Assembly: GCA_964514655.1 (NCBI GenBank)
Contig: CAZEQY010000013.1
Location: forward strand, 20,954 to 84,953
Source: SZAS-7 sp964514655
GTDB lineage: Bacteria > Chlamydiota > Chlamydiia > Chlamydiales > FEN-1388
Reading direction: 5' to 3'
Length of the DNA stretch: 64,000 nt
Below the pieces are notes generated by a model that did not search any database, was not told the DNA's origin, and saw nothing but the letters and a program-made list of their open reading frames with translations. Positions within the stretch are counted from its first letter, which is position 1. Each line of letters opens with the position of its first letter. Positions 25,965-34,404 of the stretch are shown in pieces. Made by a program: the position numbers and the translations under genes.

Positions 25965-27803
25965 TTACAGGGACTGTAAAGTGGTGAGGAGACGAGGGGT
26001 GAGGACTAGTTCTGTAGGATTTTTGCCTTGAGAGAAGTGGGCTTTGGTGTAACCGAGGGAGGTTGCGAGTTTGTTGAAAGCTTCGCAGGCTTCTTTTGAT
26101 GCAAATGTCAGGGTTTTTTCAGACAGAGTCGCAGCCTTAAAGAGCTCTTGGAGCTGATACTCTTTGTCGATGCGGTCAAAGTCTTCGAATACGGCCTGTA
26201 GGGTCGGACGACTTTCTGGCTTATCTGCACACATTGACTGTATCCAGCGGTGCACGTTGCGCTCTAGTCTTGAGCCCGTTTGTTCCTCTGCAAAAATATC
26301 GGGCAGCTGTTTTTTTAATTCGCTAGGCGTCTCGGTGAGATTTTTTACTGCAGCAGTAAGTCGCCTAAAGCAAACTAAATAGGGCTTAAGCTGCAGTGCT
26401 TCTATCAGGCTCTTTAGCACCACTTCAGGTTGCACTTTACCATGAAACTTTGCCAAAATAGCCTTATGGATTTCGCTATCCGGATCTTGAAGTGCTTTGA
26501 TAAGAGCCTCTTGCTTTGGACCTTGGCCGCAATCAGCAGGAAGTATCGCCAATAACTCACGTTCTAGCATAAATCGAGCCTGGAATGAAAGCAAAAGCAA
26601 CTGATTCACTTTCATCATTGCAATATCTACAATATGGTTTTTTGCAGGTGTGTAGAACATAACGGCACCAGTTACACCTATTGCATAGGTATCTGAAGCT
26701 TTTGAATATTCACCTCCCTCGGAAGAGGTAAATATTTCACTTGGCATAAACATTGTAGTGCCAACAATCCTGTCAGCGGGGTATTTATCTCCAACTAGCT
26801 CTACGCCAAAGCCAAAGTCTATAATGCGTACCGTGTCAGTTTCCGGATCGTACATGATATTTTCTGGCTTTATATCTCTGTGAAGATAGCCCTGTTCATG
26901 AATTTCAATAAGCTTTTGCAACACAAGCTTAAAGATATGCACTTTTTGTGCTGTAGTTAAGGCTTTATCGTTCAGAATAACACTTAGGTCTTTTCCCCAG
27001 ACAAGCTCTTGTATGCTAATTGTTTTTTCGCCAGACTCATGCGTATCTAAAAGCACGCCAAGCCCTTCGAGCACCACAAGCTCTCCCTTTGTTGCAGAGC
27101 CTTGTGCGTTAAAGGGGATTTTTACTGCATAAAGCTTACCAGTATCGATATTTTCGCCCAAGCAAACCACACCATAGGCCCCCTTACCAAGTCGTTTATC
27201 TGATAAAGCTATAAGCTCACCCTGCTTACCAATTATCACAGAGTGAGATAGCTTAGGGTGTTCGACCGTGCTTAATATAGTATTTGGCTTAGCCCTGCCA
27301 ACGATTTGAAGTTTGCGCACGTAGTTTTCTTCACTTTGGCTCAATATATGCCCTGTTCGTTCTCCTAATAGGGCCCCTTCGCTAACTAACGTAGTGCCCG
27401 TTATTCCTGATACGAAGCGTTTTGGGACCTGGAGGGGGTACGTTAGTTCTCCGGGACCAAATTTAGGGTGCCTGCGCGCTCTTATAGGCTGCACACCAAT
27501 CTGAACGCCTGCTCCAGCTGGCTCAACAGTAACTTTTATCGTTTCGTGAGGCGTAGTAGACTTCACGTGCACAACAAGGCGGCCCTTTGTCCAAAACTGC
27601 GCTGCCGTATCTTTTGGTTGCTCATTCAAAGCTTTCAAGGTATCTTCTACAACACTCTTAGGAACAGGGTTGCCATCTCTATCATTAAGGCTAACTTCGT
27701 GTCTATTAAGCTTATAGCTTTTCTTATCTGCTTCTTGAGTTCTATAAGTAAAGTAGAGCTTATCGCCCTCTTGACTCCAGTAGTTATCCCATTGGGTACT
27801 CAT
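25965..27803 (-). CDS. Ser/Thr protein kinase with shared N-terminal module, putative effector
   Basis: A 612-residue protein. Residues 1-95 form the module also seen at 21972 and 22553 (WSQEGDKLYFTY, VVEDTLKALNEQ, KGRLVVHVKS, IKVTVEPAG). The kinase domain covers about 195-440: glycine loop GKGAYGVV (206-213), Lys228 in YAVKIP, HRDIKPEN (308-315), DFG (329-331) and an activation segment ending in PSE in place of APE. All key catalytic residues are present, so it should be active. The C-terminal 170 residues are helical. No membrane span is present. A secreted role modifying host proteins is inferred from the module and neighbours. A perfect AGGAGG precedes the ATG at 27803. Confidence 0.85.
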   Translation of the reverse strand: MSTQWDNYWSQEGDKLYFTYRTQEADKKSYKLNRHEVSLNDRDGNPVPKSVVEDTLKALNEQPKDTAAQFWTKGRLVVHVKSTTPHETIKVTVEPAGAGVQIGVQPIRARRHPKFGPGELTYPLQVPKRFVSGITGTTLVSEGALLGERTGHILSQSEENYVRKLQIVGRAKPNTILSTVEHPKLSHSVIIGKQGELIALSDKRLGKGAYGVVCLGENIDTGKLYAVKIPFNAQGSATKGELVVLEGLGVLLDTHESGEKTISIQELVWGKDLSVILNDKALTTAQKVHIFKLVLQKLIEIHEQGYLHRDIKPENIMYDPETDTVRIIDFGFGVELVGDKYPADRIVGTTMFMPSEIFTSSEGGEYSKASDTYAIGVTGAVMFYTPAKNHIVDIAMMKVNQLLLLSFQARFMLERELLAILPADCGQGPKQEALIKALQDPDSEIHKAILAKFHGKVQPEVVLKSLIEALQLKPYLVCFRRLTAAVKNLTETPSELKKQLPDIFAEEQTGSRLERNVHRWIQSMCADKPESRPTLQAVFEDFDRIDKEYQLQELFKAATLSEKTLTFASKEACEAFNKLATSLGYTKAHFSQGKNPTELVLTPRLLTTLQSL

Positions 27804-27892
27804 TGTAGCTCCTCCTGTTCCATAACTTTATCCTAGCAAAAAATAACTTTATGTTAAATATTTTACTTGACATGCTATAAATAATTTGAGAT

Positions 27893-27961
27893 AGGTAAGG
27901 TTGTCCAGATAAATCGGATATTCTGGCTTCCGGGCCAGGATAAATATTGTATAACCTTTAA
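27893..27961 (+). ncRNA. Structured leader ahead of the 29-codon basic ORF (possible cis element)
   Basis: The stretch contains an outer stem AAGGTT..AACCTT and an inner hairpin in which TATTCTGGC pairs with GCCAGGATA (about 27918-27941). It lies directly before the small basic ORF at 27974. The fold resembles a leader of the sort that regulates ribosomal or nucleoid protein genes. No known riboswitch is recognised. Confidence 0.3.
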
Positions 27962-27973
27962 GAGGATACTAAA

Positions 27974-28063
27974 ATGCAAAAGAAAGCAGCAAAACGTACA
28001 AAGCGCGCACCTCGTGCTCGTACAACACGTTCATCTTCAAGAACACATAAGAAGAATAAATAA
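27974..28063 (+). CDS. Very basic 29-aa protein
   Basis: An ORF of 29 codons with an AAGAGG ribosome site, encoding a peptide almost entirely of Lys, Arg, Ala, Thr and Ser (MQKKAAKRTKRAPRARTTRS). It is followed 18 bases later by a classical terminator, so it forms its own transcription unit with a structured leader. Composition resembles histone H1-like Hc proteins of chlamydiae or tiny ribosomal proteins, but it is far shorter than HctA/HctB. Nucleic-acid binding is the reasonable inference. Confidence 0.6.
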   Translation: MQKKAAKRTKRAPRARTTRSSSRTHKKNK

Positions 28064-28081
28064 TTCTAATTAGGTGTTTAT

Positions 28082-28120
28082 GCCCGACTGACTTTCGAGT
28101 TTTGTCGGGCTTCTTTTTTT
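28082..28120 (+). terminator. Rho-independent terminator after the 29-aa ORF
   Basis: GCCCGAC (28082-28088) pairs with GTCGGGC (28104-28110) and is followed by TTCTTTTTTT. It is the clearest terminator in the window on the plus strand. Confidence 0.85.
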
Positions 28121-28142
28121 CCCTCCTGCTATACTCGCGATC

Positions 28143-28895
28143 ATGACCCTAATTGACGAATTCTACTCTCTTGTCCACGCACTACGAGTTCACATTGAAC
28201 AGGAATATCCCTGCCTAGAGCCCTATGAAAAGACTTTGGCAAAGCCGCGCGCGCTTCCACCGGTAGCCCCCAAAAAAATAGAAAAGAGAATTGAACCTGC
28301 ACCTCTTCCGCCTCCGGTTTCAGCCCCAATTGCCAAAAAAGAAGTAAAAAAACCAGAAGCTGCACCAAAACCAATACCTACACCTACAGCTCAAATACCA
28401 AAAGTTCTTCAAGCACTCAATCGCCCATTTATCCAGCCAACGCGCACACCTCTTGGAGACTGCTTGCTTGCCTTTGATAAACTTGGCATTACCCATATTC
28501 AAGAACCTGCCGAGCTGCCAAGTGCCCTTGTACACGAACTCACCTTTGTCTCATTTTTTGCTCCAGGCTCTCAAGAGGAGCAGTTTATTCAAAAGGTTGT
28601 AGCTTCCGTGCAAGGGAGGTTGATGCCATGTAGGCTATACACACAGCCTGATCTACTAGCAGCAGGCTGTTGCCACACACTTGCCTGCCAAGGTGCATCT
28701 AAAGCCCTCTATCTTGCCTATAGCCAAGCAGATAGCCCCAAAGTTAGCTCGTGGCTATCCTTTTTTGGCGATGACATCATTGATAAAAAGACCTTATTTG
28801 CAACTCAAGTTCACGAACTTGTCCTCAATGCAAGCTTAATAGAAGACGTAGAATATAAACGTACCCTCTGGAAAGAGCTGCAGCGATTTGTATGA
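28143..28895 (+). CDS. Conserved-looking hypothetical protein coupled to priA (250 aa)
   Basis: Unknown protein. A short helical N-terminus (about residues 1-40) is followed by a long Lys/Pro/Ala linker (about 45-95: PAPLPPPVSAPIAKKEVKK) and a folded alpha/beta C-terminal domain (about 105-250) with HELTFVSFFAPGSQEEQF and LACQGASKALYLAYSQA. The stop overlaps the priA start as ATGA, indicating translational coupling. A hypothetical gene also neighbours priA in Chlamydia trachomatis, and this may be its counterpart, but I cannot confirm homology. A link to replication restart is only positional. Confidence 0.75.
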   Translation: MTLIDEFYSLVHALRVHIEQEYPCLEPYEKTLAKPRALPPVAPKKIEKRIEPAPLPPPVSAPIAKKEVKKPEAAPKPIPTPTAQIPKVLQALNRPFIQPTRTPLGDCLLAFDKLGITHIQEPAELPSALVHELTFVSFFAPGSQEEQFIQKVVASVQGRLMPCRLYTQPDLLAAGCCHTLACQGASKALYLAYSQADSPKVSSWLSFFGDDIIDKKTLFATQVHELVLNASLIEDVEYKRTLWKELQRFV

Positions 28896-31108
28896 AGTAT
28901 GCCTCCATTCTCCTAGAAGTTTCTATTCACAAAGCATTAGACTATGCGATACCTGATGAATTTGCCTCCACGGTGCAAAAGGGTGTCTCTGTCGAAGTGC
29001 CATTACGGGGCAAGCGCGCACAAGGCTTTGTAGTAGCCATTAAAGATGAACCAGAAGTTCAAAATCCCCGCCCAATCTTGCGAACCCTTAGTAAAGGCCC
29101 TGTTGTCACAGAAGCACTCTTTGAGCTTGCACTCTGGATAGCCCGCTACTATGTATGTCCCCTTGGCAAGGTGCTTCGCACCATGCTGCCTCGTGGCGTT
29201 CGTAAAGCTACAAAGATAAAGCAGCAAAAGCGCGTCTATAGAGGAAAAACTCCCAAAGAATTACGGATCATCTGCCAAGAGCTTCGCCAAAAGGCGCCGC
29301 AGCAGGCGCATATTCTTGATGCCATGCTTATGGCACCGGCAGAAGGGCTATTTCTTACAGAGCTTTTAGAACAAACAGGAGCATCTCATAGCGCTGTAAA
29401 GGCTCTTGTTGACAAAGGGCTTTTACTATCAGATGCCGTAAAGCCTGATGAAAGCCCCTTTGATGACTACTTTCAATCTAAACCAAAACCGCTACTAGAT
29501 GAGCAAAAAGAGGCTTTAGCAAAGCTTGAAGCTAGCATTAAAAAACGCACATTTCAGCCGCACCTTCTTTTTGGCATTACGGGAAGCGGCAAAACTGAAG
29601 TCTACCTTCAGGCTATAGATAAAGCCTTAAGTGAGGGTTTGGGAGTTATCTTGCTTGTGCCGGAAATTGCCCTTACGCAGCAGACGATACAGCGCTTTAA
29701 AAGCCGCTTTCAGGTGCCTTTAGCAGTGCTTCATCACCGCCTAAGTGATGGCGAGCGTCAAGAGATGTGGGCAAATATACAGTCCGGCCATGCGCGTATA
29801 TGTATTGGCGCACGCTCAAGCATCTTTTGCCCCATGCCAAGCCTTGGCCTAATCATCGTAGATGAAGAGCATGAGCAAAGCTACAAGCAAACTGACGATA
29901 GCCCATGCTACCATGCACGCGATGTCGCCGTCATGCGTGCAAAACTTGAAGGCTGCACAGTGCTGCTCGGAAGCGCCACCCCCTCTTTAGAAAGCTACTA
30001 CAATGCAACCCTTGGCAAATACCAGCTTAGCGTGCTCTCAGAGCGCCCAGAACAAGCAAAGCTTGCAAAAGTAGAAATTATTGACATGAAGCGCGAGTTT
30101 GCAAAAGCAAAGGGAATGACCTCATTTTCTGAGCGTCTGCTAGAAAAAATTAGCGAACGTAAAGAAAAGGGCGAGCACACGATACTCTTTTTAAATAGGC
30201 GCGGCTATCACACCGTACTCTCATGCACTGCGTGTGGGAAAAGCATAAAATGCCCCCACTGCGATGCCACACTCACCTACCACATGGTAGAAAAACTTGT
30301 TGCCTGTCACCTTTGCGGCTTTACTTCATCTCCACCAAAGGTATGCCCTGCATGCCGCTCACAGGATATGATCACCTATAAAGGTGTTGGCACAGAAAAA
30401 ATTGAAGCTATGCTGCATGGCATATTTCCCGGTATACGTACAATTCGCGTAGATGCCGATAGCACGCGCCACAAGGGCTCTTTAGACAAGCTGCTAAGCG
30501 ATTTTCGCTCAGGAAAAGCTGATGTGTTGATAGGCACACAGATGGTTGCAAAGGGGCTGCACTTTCCACAGGTTACACTCGTTGGCGTGTTAAATGCTGA
30601 TGCAACGCTACATATACCAGACTTTAGAGCAGAAGAAAGCGTCTTTCAGCTTATCACCCAAGTTGCAGGCCGTGCAGGGCGCGGTGCAACCCCTGGAGAG
30701 GTGATTATACAGACGCAGCTTCCTGAGCATAGCACCATCTTGCAGGCGGCAAGCCAAAACTACCCTGCCTTTTATGAAGCTGAGATTGCCACAAGAAAGA
30801 CCTTTTTGTTCCCGCCCTTTTGCAAAGTGGTAAAGTTTATGTTTTCTGCAAAAGAAGAATCTGCCCTAATAGATTTTGCCTCCACGTTTCGCGATGAGCT
30901 CTCAAAACACCTACCGGACGGTTTTATCTGTCACTTAGTTGTCCCCTCAGGCTACGCCAAGGTAAAAGACTATTACCGCTACCAATTTTTAGCCCGAGGC
31001 CCCAACATCGCCTCCATCTGCCAAGCAATAGAACTTGCCGATAAGAACCTTGCAATCCCCTCTACAATCAGCCGCTACATAGACGTAGACCCAACGCACA
31101 CCTTCTAA
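28892..31108 (+). CDS. priA: Primosomal replication restart helicase PriA
   Basis: A 738-residue helicase that reloads the replisome at stalled forks. The N-terminal 3'-DNA-binding domain (residues 1-100, with SVEVPLRGKRAQGFVVAI) is followed by a winged-helix-like segment. The helicase core has Walker A GITGSGKTEVY (about 228-238), DEEH (LIIVDEEHEQSYK), GSATPSLES, GTQMVAKGLHFPQV and the QVAGRAGR motif. Between the two lobes, eight cysteines in four CxxC pairs form the two zinc sites (CTAC, CPHC, CHLC, CPAC). All expected parts are intact. It overlaps the preceding gene by 4 bases. Confidence 0.97.
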   Translation: MKYASILLEVSIHKALDYAIPDEFASTVQKGVSVEVPLRGKRAQGFVVAIKDEPEVQNPRPILRTLSKGPVVTEALFELALWIARYYVCPLGKVLRTMLPRGVRKATKIKQQKRVYRGKTPKELRIICQELRQKAPQQAHILDAMLMAPAEGLFLTELLEQTGASHSAVKALVDKGLLLSDAVKPDESPFDDYFQSKPKPLLDEQKEALAKLEASIKKRTFQPHLLFGITGSGKTEVYLQAIDKALSEGLGVILLVPEIALTQQTIQRFKSRFQVPLAVLHHRLSDGERQEMWANIQSGHARICIGARSSIFCPMPSLGLIIVDEEHEQSYKQTDDSPCYHARDVAVMRAKLEGCTVLLGSATPSLESYYNATLGKYQLSVLSERPEQAKLAKVEIIDMKREFAKAKGMTSFSERLLEKISERKEKGEHTILFLNRRGYHTVLSCTACGKSIKCPHCDATLTYHMVEKLVACHLCGFTSSPPKVCPACRSQDMITYKGVGTEKIEAMLHGIFPGIRTIRVDADSTRHKGSLDKLLSDFRSGKADVLIGTQMVAKGLHFPQVTLVGVLNADATLHIPDFRAEESVFQLITQVAGRAGRGATPGEVIIQTQLPEHSTILQAASQNYPAFYEAEIATRKTFLFPPFCKVVKFMFSAKEESALIDFASTFRDELSKHLPDGFICHLVVPSGYAKVKDYYRYQFLARGPNIASICQAIELADKNLAIPSTISRYIDVDPTHTF

Positions 31109-31258
31109 ATCAGCGGCTACTGATTCGCTATTTTTAACTTCAATAGCACAAAATATACCTCCTACTTGGATATTTACACACAAAACATCAGTTCCACTTG
31201 CATTTTGCAATCCTTTTCTAAAATCAGGTTTAAACCATCGTTGATCAGACTTGCAAAT
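31106..31258 (-). pseudogene. Fragment of a VRR-NUC-like nuclease
   Basis: Between priA and the next gene, the minus strand reads RWFKPDFRKGLQNASGTDVL then a short beta stretch and FCAIEVKNSESVAADLE. The G-x-x-D....G....IEVK pattern is the core of VRR-NUC endonuclease domains (catalytic Asp, Glu and Lys). The frame begins right after a TAA with no start codon, and homology stops where priA begins. It therefore looks like a leftover of a once longer gene, truncated at both ends. Confidence 0.5.
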
Positions 31259-31271
31259 TTAAAATATTAGA

Positions 31272-31301
31272 TTGATATTAATTAAGCAATTATTATATAA
31301 T
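31272..31301 (+). promoter_or_regulatory. Putative promoter for the tandem methyltransferase-like gene
   Basis: TTGATA (31272-31277), an 18-base spacer and consensus TATAAT (31296-31301), 28 bases before the ATG at 31329; TAGGAG follows as ribosome site. Confidence 0.6.
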
Positions 31302-31328
31302 TATCGTTACTAATTAGGAGTAATAATT

Positions 31329-32825
31329 ATGACAGCAACTAGTTTTGATCCAAACGCTCAAAATAAGTGGCCATCTGAAAGAGGGTTAGATGTGTACTGC
31401 CAGATGACTGGGCTAGATATTGTTGGCATATTAAATGCTCTACCTAAGCATAAAAGAGGAATGATTGATATTGGTGCCGGTAAAGGTAAGGCTCTTGCCG
31501 AAGCAATCCAACGAGTTAAGGGATTAAACGCCATTGCTCTTGCTCCAAATATTCCAGAAGTTCGCGATAGGCAGATTACTATTGTTGGCACTTGGCAGCC
31601 TTCTGCTGAGCTTCCTATTCAAAAACCGGTTCCCATTGTTGTAGACGTCTTTGGAGGCCTTTCTTATGCCATGGAAAAAACCGCTAAAGGCGAACTTGTA
31701 CCGGCAGGCCACAAGGTATTAATTCGTGCAGGAAGCTGGCTCGCTCCTGGCGGCTATGCTGTTGCCTGTTCTGAAGTAGAGCGCCTTGGTGATGACTGGG
31801 CATTAGAGCGCATGAAGCGCTTTTTTGGCAAACACATGGGGCTTATCTTTACCTGGCAAGATTACCAAAAATTTGCTGAAGGCAACCAGGTGTGGGAAAC
31901 GCAGCGTCGCTTTACCCTCCATAATCCTCACACCTTTGAATCGCTCGTACAACTTGCTGAAGAGCATGTAGGAAAGGCCTTACGTGGCAGGGTCATCTGG
32001 GAATCACCCGATCAAAAGGCAAAGATTTTTGAAGTGCACCACCACGATAAAAAGTATTTTGAAGAAAACCACAAAGAACTAGTCAACCTAGAGCATCGTC
32101 TAGAACCAGCTGTTGCGCCAAATAGCCAGCCCGAGTGGCCAACGACGCGCCCTCTTGAAACCTATAACAAGATGGTTGGCTTTGACATCCAAGAGTTTCT
32201 TAAAGATGGCGGAGTCTATTTTGACTCTGGAAGCGGATCCTTTACAGTGCCAGCAGAAATTGCAAGGCAAAATCCAAAAGTTATTGCTTCAGGCATTAGC
32301 CTTTCACCACCTGATCCACTGCCACATGGGATTACGGCAATCATCGACACTCTGCCGGAGTATGACTTTAGAAACTTTAGAGAATGCACCCTCATTACAG
32401 ATATCTTTGGAGCGTTCACATTTGCTGACAAAAAGACTGAAGCTGGCTACCAGCCAGCACCAATGGAAGTGCTTATCCGGCTATGCTTGCAACTTGCTCC
32501 TGGTGGAAGGCTGGTTATCTGTACAGAAAAAGATCGCCTTGGCGATGAATTTGAACGTAAGCGCATAGAAAAGTTCCTCAAAAAGTATCTCGGCTTGCAG
32601 TGCAAGTTCGAATTTTACACGCATAAAGCAGAAGCTCGCGGCATAGAAGAGCAGCAGCTTCGCATCACCATCGACAACAACAAAACCTACCCCCACTTAG
32701 TCCAAAAATTCGAAGAAATTGTTGGCGTAAGCGAAAGCGGCAAAATCTTGTGGCAATCTAGAGAAGAAGACGAGTCTAAGAGAATGAAAATCCTCTCGAC
32801 CGTCTACACGAAGAAAAAACCGTAG
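31329..32825 (+). CDS. Tandem SAM-methyltransferase-like protein (two copies, 498 aa)
   Basis: The protein is an internal duplication. Copy 1 (about residues 14-245) and copy 2 (about 270-498) align along their whole length: WPSERGLDVYCQMTGLDI with WPTTRPLETYNKMVGFDI, VDVFGGLSYA with TDIFGAFTFA, and LAPGGYAVACSEVERLGDDW with LAPGGRLVICTEKDRLGDEF. The fold resembles class I methyltransferases: motif I is IDIGAGKGKALA in copy 1 and a weaker FDSGSGSFT in copy 2, and LAPGG matches the usual post-motif strand. Copy 2 may have lost SAM binding. Substrate is unknown. The ATG at 31329 follows TAGGAG. Confidence 0.78.
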   Translation: MTATSFDPNAQNKWPSERGLDVYCQMTGLDIVGILNALPKHKRGMIDIGAGKGKALAEAIQRVKGLNAIALAPNIPEVRDRQITIVGTWQPSAELPIQKPVPIVVDVFGGLSYAMEKTAKGELVPAGHKVLIRAGSWLAPGGYAVACSEVERLGDDWALERMKRFFGKHMGLIFTWQDYQKFAEGNQVWETQRRFTLHNPHTFESLVQLAEEHVGKALRGRVIWESPDQKAKIFEVHHHDKKYFEENHKELVNLEHRLEPAVAPNSQPEWPTTRPLETYNKMVGFDIQEFLKDGGVYFDSGSGSFTVPAEIARQNPKVIASGISLSPPDPLPHGITAIIDTLPEYDFRNFRECTLITDIFGAFTFADKKTEAGYQPAPMEVLIRLCLQLAPGGRLVICTEKDRLGDEFERKRIEKFLKKYLGLQCKFEFYTHKAEARGIEEQQLRITIDNNKTYPHLVQKFEEIVGVSESGKILWQSREEDESKRMKILSTVYTKKKP

Positions 32826-32870
32826 TTGCAGTAAGCCAAATGGCACTTGCCATTTTTAGTTTATTGTTTT

Positions 32871-34400
32871 ATGGCTAAGAGCATGGAACATTTTTCTTTG
32901 CTCATTATCCTTCTCTTTACATCAACTCTTTTGGTCGGCTTAGCGCGAAAAATGGCTATACCCTATCCTATTGCACTTGTGATTGGAGGGGCAAGCTTGG
33001 GGTTTATCCCCTTCATCCCTACCATTACTTTTGAGCCTAATCTTCTTCTTGTAATCGTCTTGCCTCCAATACTCTACTACGCCTCATTTGGAATATCCTT
33101 TCAGGAGTTTAGCAAAAACTGGAAGGCAATCACCTCTTTAGCCTTGTGGCTTGTGCTCTTTACAACACTTGTGATAGGCCTGCTATTTAAGTATTTTTTT
33201 CCCCAATATCCTTGGGCATTAGCGTTTGCTTTTGGCGCTATCATCTCGCCAACAGACTCCATTACAACAACTGCGATAATGAAACGCTATGCAATAGCTC
33301 CTCGCCTTACTGCTATTGTAGAGGGCGAAAGTCTTGTGAACGATGCATCTGCACTTGTTCTTTATAAGCTTGCTGTTGTTGCCCTACTTTCTGGCACGTT
33401 TTCACTAGCTTCAGCCTCTTTAGAATTTGTTAAAATTAGCCTTGGTGGAATTGTCGTTGGCGCTATTTTGGGGGTGTTGCTCCAGCGATTTTCCCGTAGG
33501 TATTTAGAGCCTATTATAGGGGTTGTCTTTTCCTTTACCATCCCATACCTAACATACTTAGTAGCAGACTATCTAGAATTATCTGGAGTGCTTGCCGTTG
33601 TAACAAATGGACTTATTGGCTCTCACACACTTGCCCAGCACCACTCTTCACTTAGGCGCATACTTGGTTTTGCTGTGTGGGACATCTTTATTATCCTAGT
33701 AAACTGCTTTGTCTTTATTCTGATTGGCCTTGAGCTAAGAAGCATCGTATCAGTAATGCCCAATGAGCTTGCTCTAGAGTATGCCTTCTATGCGGTACTA
33801 CTATCCATGGCGATAATCGCTGTTAGGCTATTTTGGGTATATGCAAGATGTGCCGTCCATTACTTTACATCTAAAGCACACACTTTGCAGGAAGCTACGC
33901 TCATTGGGTGGTCTAGCATGCGTGGCATAATTTCGCTGACAGCAGCTTCTGCTCTTCCTGATATTGAAGGAAGAGATGCTGTTATCTACGTAACTTTTAT
34001 TGTGATTTTGCTTACCTTGCTCGTGCCAACAAGTACACTTTCATATCTGATTCGCCTGATGAAGCTTGATCATCACGAAGACCATATTGGCATTCATAAG
34101 GCACGTAAGAGGCTTTTTCAAGTGGCACACGAAAAAATCAACAAGCTGCATCACATCAACACACATGAACATAATTTCTTAACGACGTACTTTAACCTGC
34201 AGCGCTATGCATTTGAGATTTCGTCTTCATCATTACGAAGAATGTCAAATCTAGAGTCAGCGCGAGTAAAGGTCTTTCAGACCATGAGAGAGGAACTGCT
34301 AGAGATGTGGAAAACACAACAAATCAGCGACAAACTCTTTCGTTCACTCGAACACGAACTTGACATCGAAGAAATACGCACCTCCCGCGCCGAACTGTAA
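32871..34400 (+). CDS. Na+/H+ antiporter, CPA1/NhaP family
   Basis: A 509-residue inner-membrane exchanger with about twelve spans and a cytosolic helical tail of about 110 residues. FGAIISPTDSITTTAIMKRY and IVEGESLVNDASALVLYKLA contain the conserved TD and ND pairs (about residues 125-165) essential for ion exchange in CPA1 proteins. GWSSMRGIISLTAASALP (about 345-362) is a further family signature. Role: pH and sodium homeostasis. The start is uncertain between ATG 32871 and ATG 32883; neither has a strong ribosome site, and the in-frame TTG at 32847 is less likely. Confidence 0.92.
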   Translation: MAKSMEHFSLLIILLFTSTLLVGLARKMAIPYPIALVIGGASLGFIPFIPTITFEPNLLLVIVLPPILYYASFGISFQEFSKNWKAITSLALWLVLFTTLVIGLLFKYFFPQYPWALAFAFGAIISPTDSITTTAIMKRYAIAPRLTAIVEGESLVNDASALVLYKLAVVALLSGTFSLASASLEFVKISLGGIVVGAILGVLLQRFSRRYLEPIIGVVFSFTIPYLTYLVADYLELSGVLAVVTNGLIGSHTLAQHHSSLRRILGFAVWDIFIILVNCFVFILIGLELRSIVSVMPNELALEYAFYAVLLSMAIIAVRLFWVYARCAVHYFTSKAHTLQEATLIGWSSMRGIISLTAASALPDIEGRDAVIYVTFIVILLTLLVPTSTLSYLIRLMKLDHHEDHIGIHKARKRLFQVAHEKINKLHHINTHEHNFLTTYFNLQRYAFEISSSSLRRMSNLESARVKVFQTMREELLEMWKTQQISDKLFRSLEHELDIEEIRTSRAEL

Positions 34401-34404
34401 TTTG

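Noticed and set aside
32113..32568. 151-codon plus-strand ORF in the methyltransferase-like gene
   Set aside because: Out-of-frame shadow without its own start signals, inside a clearly coding, homologous domain.
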